Assembly (NCBI GenBank): GCA_015501055.1
Contig: JADNYV010000019.1
Location: 346,044-410,043 of the forward strand
Reading direction: 5' to 3'
DNA from: Mucidula mucida
Taxonomy: Eukaryota > Basidiomycota > Agaricomycetes > Agaricales > Physalacriaceae
DNA length: 64,000 nucleotides
Shown one piece after another: positions 57,961 through 64,000 of this stretch. The stretch's first letter is position 1; the number at the start of each line of letters is the position of its first letter. The notes under the pieces were generated by a model. That model was not told the origin of the DNA. It searched no databases and saw only the letters and a list, made by a program, of their open reading frames with translations. The position numbers and the translations under genes are program-made.

Positions 57961-59552
57961 GGATGAATTATGTTCAACTGTCTTTCCCGTCAGGGACCTA
58001 TACAGCTTACTTTGGACTATTGTTGAACGCCTGTACCCTTGGCCCATGTACATAGTACATGGCATGTTCTCACCGTAGCACCACTTTTAGAACTGCCGAA
58101 TGAGTACACACCCAAAGCCCAGATCTCGTTTGGAATATCATTTATTTTGAGGCCATGTCACCGAAATCGCTGCGCCGGAGAGGTTTCTACGGCACTTGCC
58201 AAACAGATTAGACTCCGATCAGCTCCCATCGATAATATTTACAGGCAAGTCTTTGCCTTCCTACAGTACATAAGTGCGACCGACTCCTCGTTTATCTGGC
58301 ACAGGAAGGCTAAGGGACGATGTGGCAATGAAGCCTGCCGTTTTCTTGTTAATGCTCATGGTGTGGTTCCTCCACCGCCACCATCTACTCAGCCACCCAC
58401 TCATGGATAATAAGTACTGTGGCGTCTCATCTTCACCGTGATTGGAGAACATTGCAGGGTATGCCCCCCAAAATTACTGCCTTACAGCTTCAGCCTGACA
58501 AGAGGACATCACCCCTCGTCGCGCATTTCGCGAGTTATTTTTGAAATCTTCGTGGCAGGCGAATTACGGGCAGAGCTTCCTACGCAATGCGTCCCATAAA
58601 TTGATTCTACCGGATAGTAATCTTGGAAGCACGCTGATATGTCCAGCTCAGCAAAGTGTACGGCGCGTTTGTCGTTATATTGCTCACCTTGACATCGAAG
58701 ACGGTATTCAAGTTTCCGAGTCTACGTCTGTTGTGCCTCTCTCCCCGCTGCCCCCCAATACTCCCCTGCCCGTACCGTCAGCCTGCGAAACTGCGACTGC
58801 CTGTGGATTCTGTCCTTGTCAGACTAATCACGTCCTTACCGCCATGCAAACACGAGATATCGACCTTTATGGTGCTGCGTCTTCGGATTCATATGCCTTT
58901 TCGTCAGTGACTTTACTGTGATCTCACACCAGCTTTCAACCTCGATTTTCTTCTTTCGCGTCACCCAATCATCACTTGCTTATCGGTTCGCAGCCCCAGA
59001 TTCAAGGGAGCCGCATCTCTAATAGATAATGCGCTACCCAATTTCGCATGTTTGCATGGTCGCAGGACTCTGTCATTCATTCGGTTACCGTTATCATACA
59101 CCGTCGCCTCATCGGCATGTTTCATGATGTGAACCGGGGCGCATGCGCCGCGCTGGCCAAGGAAACGTTCGCACTTGTTGCCAATCTCACAGATCGAACC
59201 TTGCGCTGTGGCAACTCATGTTAGTTTCTTCCGTACCGACCAGGTTCCCTCCCGTATTTGATACCTACATATTAGAAACGCAAAGTTGATTTAGAGCACA
59301 CCGTGGCGGCGTTGCTGCTGTTTAAGGGCGCAAGAATTCTTCAAGTGGATACACAGACTCAAGCTCACGAAACAGTGTCGTCTGTTGGATTGCTCTAGTA
59401 TAGAGCTGAACATGCGATGGCAAACTTTCTAGTATGTGTTTCCTCGACTTGTATGACGATGCGTGAGGTAGCGTGAAAATACAAGTACAGTGCCAGAGCG
59501 TAACGGAACGTCCATAAATGTGGCGACGATATGTAACATAATCCGGTGAGCT
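57961..59552. other. 1.6-kb region without a supported gene
   Basis: Frames here are short and interrupted. A Pro-rich stretch at 58740-58800 is low complexity. No RNA gene, repeat or recognisable relic was found. Confidence 0.4.
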
Positions 59553-59813
59553 TTAGAAGCAACATGGTATGGGAATGATGTAGCAGCATCCACCATTCTT
59601 GAGCTTAGGTCAGATACCGAGAATATGGTTCATTTATCGAGTACTTACCGGGCATGGGATGCAACCGCCGCGAAGGCGCATGGCCTCCGCCTCTTTCTTC
59701 GCAGGCGCCTCTGATACAGCCATTGTAGGTGTTGGTGCAGGCTGCGCCGCCGGAGTTGTCCTAGCGGGGGAGGTAGGTGGGTATGAGGGCGTTGTGCTGT
59801 TCGTGGAAGGCAT
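59553..59813 (-). CDS. Small Cys-tailed membrane-type protein (CYSTM-like)
   Basis: ATG at 59813 opens a Pro/Thr/Ser-rich stretch (MPSTNSTTPSYPPTSPARTT), then MAVSEAPAKKEAEAMRLRGG and CIPCP. An intron of about 50 nt (gtaagt ... ctcaag) joins NGGCCYIIPIPCCF, stop at 59553-59555. The Cys-packed hydrophobic tail (CIPCPNGGCCYIIPIPCCF) matches the short CYSTM-type tails known in fungi and plants, which sit in or on membranes and are linked to stress tolerance. It is about 70 aa, too small for most gene finders. It is divergent from the gene at 59940, with 126 bp between start codons. Confidence 0.6.
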
Positions 59814-59939
59814 TGGGATTTGGGCGGAGTCTCGTCGAGACTTGCGCCTTTATGCATCCGCACCGTCGATGACATCACCGCAGTCATGCGTCATATGACA
59901 TAACCCCGGCGCGACACTTGGCCTTATCGTCTTTCCATC

Positions 59940-60421
59940 ATGGCACCCACTGAATACTCTCTTCGATTGCAGAAAGGTAGGTAAATACGACTGAATATAT
60001 GCACGCCACTCATGTCCCTTTAGGAATTACTGGAGGCTTTGCGCCGCCCACGCCGAACGCCATCATCACGCTCACGCGTCCTCTCAACCAGAATACTCTC
60101 AATATCACATCCGCCGTGCGCGAGATCGGAACCAAGGGTCTCGCCGCTGCAGTGCCCAAGAGCATTCCTCATCCCGAAGAGCTCGCCGATGAACTCCACT
60201 CCATCCTGAAGGATCTCCCGACTGAACAGCCTCCCGGCAGTCAAGACATTTACGGGTTGGATACTAGCATCGCTTGGGGAAGCGATGATCTTATGTGGTA
60301 CAATGGTGGGCCACAAGGCTGCGGCGGAGGCGTAAGCTTTGTCCAGGTCTCTGATGAGCAGAAGGCAAAGTTTAAGAGAGCTGTCGAGATCGTTGAACAG
60401 TTGGTTGGAGAAGCGCAATGA
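59940..60421 (+). CDS. Conserved Agaricomycete hypothetical protein (about 145 aa)
   Basis: Exon 1 from ATG at 59940 reads MAPTEYSLRLQK; an intron (gtaggt ... ctttag) follows. Exon 2 reads ITGGFAPPTPNAIITLTRPL, VREIGTKGLAAAVPKSIPHP and QDIYGLDTSIAWGSDDLMWY with NGGPQGC. It ends in a charged helix (DEQKAKFKRAVEIVEQLVGE), stop at 60419-60421. The D-I-Y-G-x-D-T-S-I-x-W-G-S-D-D-L motif recurs in uncharacterised mushroom proteins, as far as I recall. There is no signal peptide or membrane helix, and no function can be given. Confidence 0.7.
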
Positions 60422-60486
60422 TCTCTGTATCTCTAAGTAGAATTTGTTTGTACTATAGTTGTTTCTATGTCTGCTAGGTCTATATG

Positions 60487-62139
60487 AGTTGTCTTGGACG
60501 TGCCCGCTACGCCACTCAGAGTCAAAGGACTGGGCTTGCCTCGGCAGTTGCCGGGCCAATAACAGTAATTTGATTTCTTCTTCTTTGCAAGCCTCCACTC
60601 TGCTTTCAGCGACATTTGCATGCAGTCTCATACCAAAACGATTAACGATCTTCCCAACGAGCTGGTGTACCTTATCCTAGGCAACCTAGCTCTAGAAGAC
60701 CTCATTCCCCTCGGCTGCGTCTCGCGAAAATTCAACATTTTGGCCTTTACCTCTTACTTCTCTTTGGTGCATGGCTCTGGAGTCCTTCACCTCTTGACTA
60801 CCAGTCACACCCTCTTCTCAACCCATTACACTTTCGACAATACGCCGTACACACCGGGCACCTCACTTATGGGCCGAACCCAGAGACATCCGTTCTGCAC
60901 ATTATCTGCCCTTCGCCTTGCCGTCCTTGTCAGACAACCGGTATATTCCGTAGGCGCGTCGTTCACAATGGCGAGGTTTCTTGAAGAGGCGGACCACCTA
61001 CAAAAGTATCTCCGCACTGCCCCGGAACTCGTCAGTATCCAGTTGACTCTACCGACGGTTGGTGCGCCATATTACGGAGACGCCCGGGGTTTTCGTCTAG
61101 ATGAGCTCAAGGAGGAGCAGTATGGAGCTTTATGTCGTGTCCTGGAAGCGTTGCAGTTCGTCAGACCAAGAGCGAGTGGCTTAACTTGGATTGTCAGTGG
61201 CAATTTCACCTTATCGGATGACGCTGCCCCATTCACGGGTGTCCCCCTCTCAAACGTGCATTCCGTTTCATTGCGAGAATGTCGGGTGCTCGTCAGTCCG
61301 CCATTGAAGGATTGGACAATTGCGTCGTTGCATCAATCGCAGGTGCAGATATTGGAGATTGACGGCAGTATTCTGGCCCCGTATCACCAGTCCATTCACC
61401 TCCCACACCTTCTCAACCTCAAAATCCACGCTTACACTGGTACCACGACGGCCTGCTTTTCGTTGGGCACGTTCCTATCGCGACACCCGAGCTTGGAAAA
61501 CGTGTTGATCGTGAGCGACATAAAGGCCGGCGCTGGCGGTTTCAATTATCATTTGGAGGATAACGCGTTACCGAATGTTACAACGATATCCGCCCCATTA
61601 GAGTACCTTACCCTGTGGCTCTCCAAGGCATCGGTGTTGTCCAGTGTAACCACAGTCAATGCCAGAAGCTGCTCTACAATGGTACCGGTCACTTTCGGAA
61701 ATGCGCGGTCGCCTGAGCAGATCTCGGTGGTGTGCGCGCTCATCCGCGAACTGCTGACTTTTATGTCTAGGCGACCCACCATCTCGTCTTTCTGCTTCCC
61801 ACTTTGTGAGCTCCGCGGTGGGGATATCTTTCCAGCGGGGCTGGATATATCGCACATCCGCACGTTGCATTGCACACCAGAATACATGTTTGAGATGACG
61901 GCTGGCGTGGCGGAGGAGATTTGCGCGATGTTGGCTGGGTTCACGGGAGCGGAAAAACTTGTTGTGAACCAGAATTGGAGGAGCCATGGTGGTTGGACTA
62001 AGAACCTGGTTCCAAGACTTGGTGAATTGTGTCCTGGCATATCTCTTGAGTTAATAGGGTAGTCGTAACAAAATGCAGTGTATACATATCAATGAAATCT
62101 TTCACCATCAACAACAATCGCGCTGGCTGTCGGTGATCA
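60487..62139 (+). repeat. Inverted segmental duplication, right arm
   Basis: This arm matches 47891-49555 in opposite orientation, covering the F-box gene, its leader and about 75 bp of 3' flank. The two arms are about 10.9 kb apart. Confidence 0.85.
60620..62062 (+). CDS. F-box protein, paralogue 2 (480 aa)
   Basis: This is a single exon starting MQSHTKTINDLPNELVYLIL, with the F-box at the very N-terminus and an LRR-like body that follows the 47967-49466 paralogue almost residue for residue. The blocks SVSLRECRVLVSPPLKDWTI and ASLHQSQVQILEIDG are identical. Differences cluster in the stretch after PTVGAPYYGDARGFRLDEL and in the loop before LEALQFVRPRASGLTW. The predicted role is the same: substrate adaptor of an SCF ubiquitin ligase. 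Both frames are intact and differ mainly by substitutions, so both copies may be working. Confidence 0.85.
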   Translation: MQSHTKTINDLPNELVYLILGNLALEDLIPLGCVSRKFNILAFTSYFSLVHGSGVLHLLTTSHTLFSTHYTFDNTPYTPGTSLMGRTQRHPFCTLSALRLAVLVRQPVYSVGASFTMARFLEEADHLQKYLRTAPELVSIQLTLPTVGAPYYGDARGFRLDELKEEQYGALCRVLEALQFVRPRASGLTWIVSGNFTLSDDAAPFTGVPLSNVHSVSLRECRVLVSPPLKDWTIASLHQSQVQILEIDGSILAPYHQSIHLPHLLNLKIHAYTGTTTACFSLGTFLSRHPSLENVLIVSDIKAGAGGFNYHLEDNALPNVTTISAPLEYLTLWLSKASVLSSVTTVNARSCSTMVPVTFGNARSPEQISVVCALIRELLTFMSRRPTISSFCFPLCELRGGDIFPAGLDISHIRTLHCTPEYMFEMTAGVAEEICAMLAGFTGAEKLVVNQNWRSHGGWTKNLVPRLGELCPGISLELIG

Positions 62140-62248
62140 GGCGGCTCACCGCCTTGTCCGGACCATCACGCAGCGCGCACTGCCACTGAAACTAGGATTG
62201 CAACCATTGATTAAGCCTCATACATCTCTAAAAACACGTCTACATAGA

Positions 62249-62936
62249 ATGGTGGATATTGACGCTGACCTCGCAGACTCTGGCGGCGTGCCAGACCGCA
62301 TTAGCGAGATCATTGCGAACCAGCTCTATCTCGGCAAGTACGTCCCTTCTTCCTTCCTTCCTTCAAGTTAGCTAACGATCATATACTTCTAGCATGTGGG
62401 AGGCGCAATCGAGTGTACTGCGCCAGAAGCACGGCATAACGCATGTGCTCAGTGTACTCGAGGAGGACATGAGCTCTGACTCGGAACGACACCTCATCGT
62501 GAAGGTCAAGGATAATGAAAGCGCTGATCTCATATCCCACTTTCCCGCTACGTGCGAGTTTATCGACGCCGCGCTGACCACGGGCGGGCGCGTCTTCGTA
62601 CATTGTGCGCTCGGCCTCTCGCGGAGCCCGACTGTCATTGCCGCGTACCGTAGGTTCAGTATTGTGTTTTCTCTTTGATAACTTAATGTAAGTTTGCCCA
62701 CAGTGATACGGAAACGTGGGCTATCAGTTGAAGAGGCTCTTGCGCTCATCCGGAAATGTCAGTGCTTTATCAATATATGTCTGTCAACTTTGGCTGACGA
62801 AACTTTCATCTTAGCACGCGAATTGATCATGCCCAATGACGGGTTCTTGAGACAGTTGAACGAGTACGCGATGCAACAGCGTACGCCTTGGTCGACATTT
62901 CAAGGCCGCGCGAGGAGATATCTCTCCTTGGGTTGA
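62249..62936 (+). CDS. Dual-specificity protein phosphatase
   Basis: Start ATG at 62249 (MVDIDADLADSGGVPDRISE); four exons end at 62934-62936. The DSP core reads EIIANQLYLGN, MWEAQSSVLRQKHGITHVLS, VFVHCALGLSRSPTVIAAY and IRKRGLSVEEALALIRK. The active-site loop H100-C101-x5-R107 is complete, so it should hydrolyse phosphotyrosine and phospho-Ser/Thr; the general-acid Asp is presumably in the DNESAD region. The C-terminus ends RARRYLSLG. At about 175 aa it is a minimal DSP without a MAPK-docking domain, so the substrate is unknown. Introns (gtacgt ... ctag, gtaggt ... acag, gtcagt ... ttag) all close in phase. Confidence 0.9.
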
Positions 62937-63139
62937 CCATTGCTTACACAGCGTAGAGTGTAGATCGTCCGTATTATGGAATAGCTCGTATTCATGCGAG
63001 ACCTTGATGGAGAAACAGTCGTAAAACGATTAGACCGGAGGTACTATAATGCCTGCAACTTGAAGTAAAATGTTCAGGTTTGTTATCTACACAGATTGTT
63101 GTACAGTATATAAGTTTCCAACAGGCCTACTGCTTTGCT

Positions 63140-63785
63140 TCAAGGATCATCACTGTACGGACCCCAAGGCCTGTCCTCAGCCAACTGAACCTTCTCCCTA
63201 ACAAGCGCAAAATCGTAATCCAGAGCACATTCTGGCAACCGTTTGAACGTACTATTACTCTTTAAATTAATCGAGTTCCCACCATCCCACTCGTCTCTCG
63301 CCAACCCCGTAATCGCATCGAGAGCATAAACCACCTCTCCGCCCGCCGTAAAAAAGGGCGCCACCTCGCGGGGTAGTAGTTGAGCACATGGTTATGGACA
63401 GCATCCGCGGTGATAGCCCAATCGGGGAACAAGCCAATATCGGGGAGGAGAAGCATCGCTTTCGGACGTCGAGCTGGATGATGTCTATAATCGAGTGGAA
63501 GACGGTGAGGTAGCCCCAGTAAAACCCGGGGTCTAGGTCCGCCTGCCTGAGCAGCGCGCGGGGAGGTAGTTGCTGTAGCGCAGCGAGGGGACAGCGGAGG
63601 GGGACACATTCTTGTGTTCTTTGGGATTGGCATATTGGTACGTGACTCTATAAGATTGGGCTAGAGATGAAGGATGAACTAGACGCATGGACTCGGAAGC
63701 GGACGGGCGTACAATCGAGCTGGAAGACCATTCGCTTGGAGAGCCATCCAGCAAAGCACTGGCCGCAGGTGCAGCCGTATGACAT
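63140..63785 (-). CDS. Conserved hypothetical protein, probably 5'-partial, frame uncertain
   Basis: An ATG at 63785 opens MSYGCTCGQCFAGWLSKRMV; the CTCGQC knuckle and GWLS motif usually lie inside longer mushroom proteins, so the true start may be upstream. Downstream are ALLRQADLDPGFYWGYLTVF, LLLPDIGLFPDWAITADAVH with NHVLNYY, and FTAGGEVVYALDAITGLARD. The end is ALDYDFALVREKVQLAEDRP with WGPYSDDP, stop at 63140. To read these in one chain, one base must be supplied near 63455-63470 and another near 63362-63372. Two CxxC Cys pairs suggest zinc binding. Function unknown. Confidence 0.5.
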
Positions 63786-64000
63786 GATGGGGGACGATTT
63801 GAGGAGCCCGTTATAATCTCGTTGTTATGAGTACAAAACAGAAATAGACCATGTCTGACAACTGACTGACTCGAGAGGACGATATTCTAGACAAAGACGA
63901 GGCAAATTCAACGGAGAAATACACGTGCCTTGTGGTGCTGAACCATGTCCACAGTAACGATTTCCGCTAAGGCTACAGAAAATGATCTCACTCAAAGTTC

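Overview
The window is nuclear DNA of a filamentous basidiomycete, most likely an Agaricomycete. Protein genes are dense, sit on both strands, and are cut by many short introns of about 45-60 nt with GT-AG ends. Several families typical of Agaricomycetes are present (DUF6535, DUF6699, F-box/leucine-rich proteins, small Cys-tailed membrane proteins). The species cannot be named from sequence alone, and no bacterial, organellar or phage features were seen.

Layout. 1-3,200: three tandem minus-strand copies of an unrecognised gene; only the copy at 2380-3191 reads intact. 3,500-9,550 (plus): a DUF6535 membrane protein, a medium-chain dehydrogenase/reductase, and the beta subunit of the nascent polypeptide-associated complex. 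10,700-16,800 (minus): a Cys-cluster/coiled-coil protein, an intron-containing tRNA-Ser(CGA), a DUF6987 protein and the recombination mediator RAD52. 16,800-21,500: mostly gene-poor, with decayed tandem repeats, a perfect inverted repeat and two doubtful coding fragments. 21,500-29,040: a DUF6699 protein, then a large PPR-like mitochondrial protein head-to-head with a Gin4/Hsl1/Nim1-type kinase. 29,041-32,009: no gene seen. 32,000-44,000: a nuclear-type hypothetical protein, the mitochondrial GTPase MTG1, an NCS1 nucleobase permease, a mucin-like single-pass membrane protein and a large Pro/Ser-rich protein. 44,300-47,300 (minus): a ferric reductase. 47,900-62,140: two nearly identical F-box genes in inverted orientation, enclosing SEC23, a cyclin-like protein, two tiny Cys-rich genes, an F-box-like relic and a small conserved hypothetical protein. 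62,200-64,000: a dual-specificity phosphatase and a partial gene at the edge.

How the genes relate. This is a normal eukaryotic chromosome segment, not an operon or a single system. Core housekeeping functions (COPII coat, nascent-chain chaperone, homologous recombination, morphogenesis kinase, mitochondrial ribosome GTPase) are mixed with lineage-specific accessory genes. Two patterns stand out. One is the pair of long inverted F-box duplicates about 11 kb apart. The other is a repeated signature in which conserved reading frames are broken by exactly one missing base: at least ten sites in seven accessory or non-core genes, and none seen in SEC23, RAD52, the kinase, the DUF6535 gene or the F-box pair. 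That may be gene decay, or residual single-base assembly errors, and read-level data would decide it.
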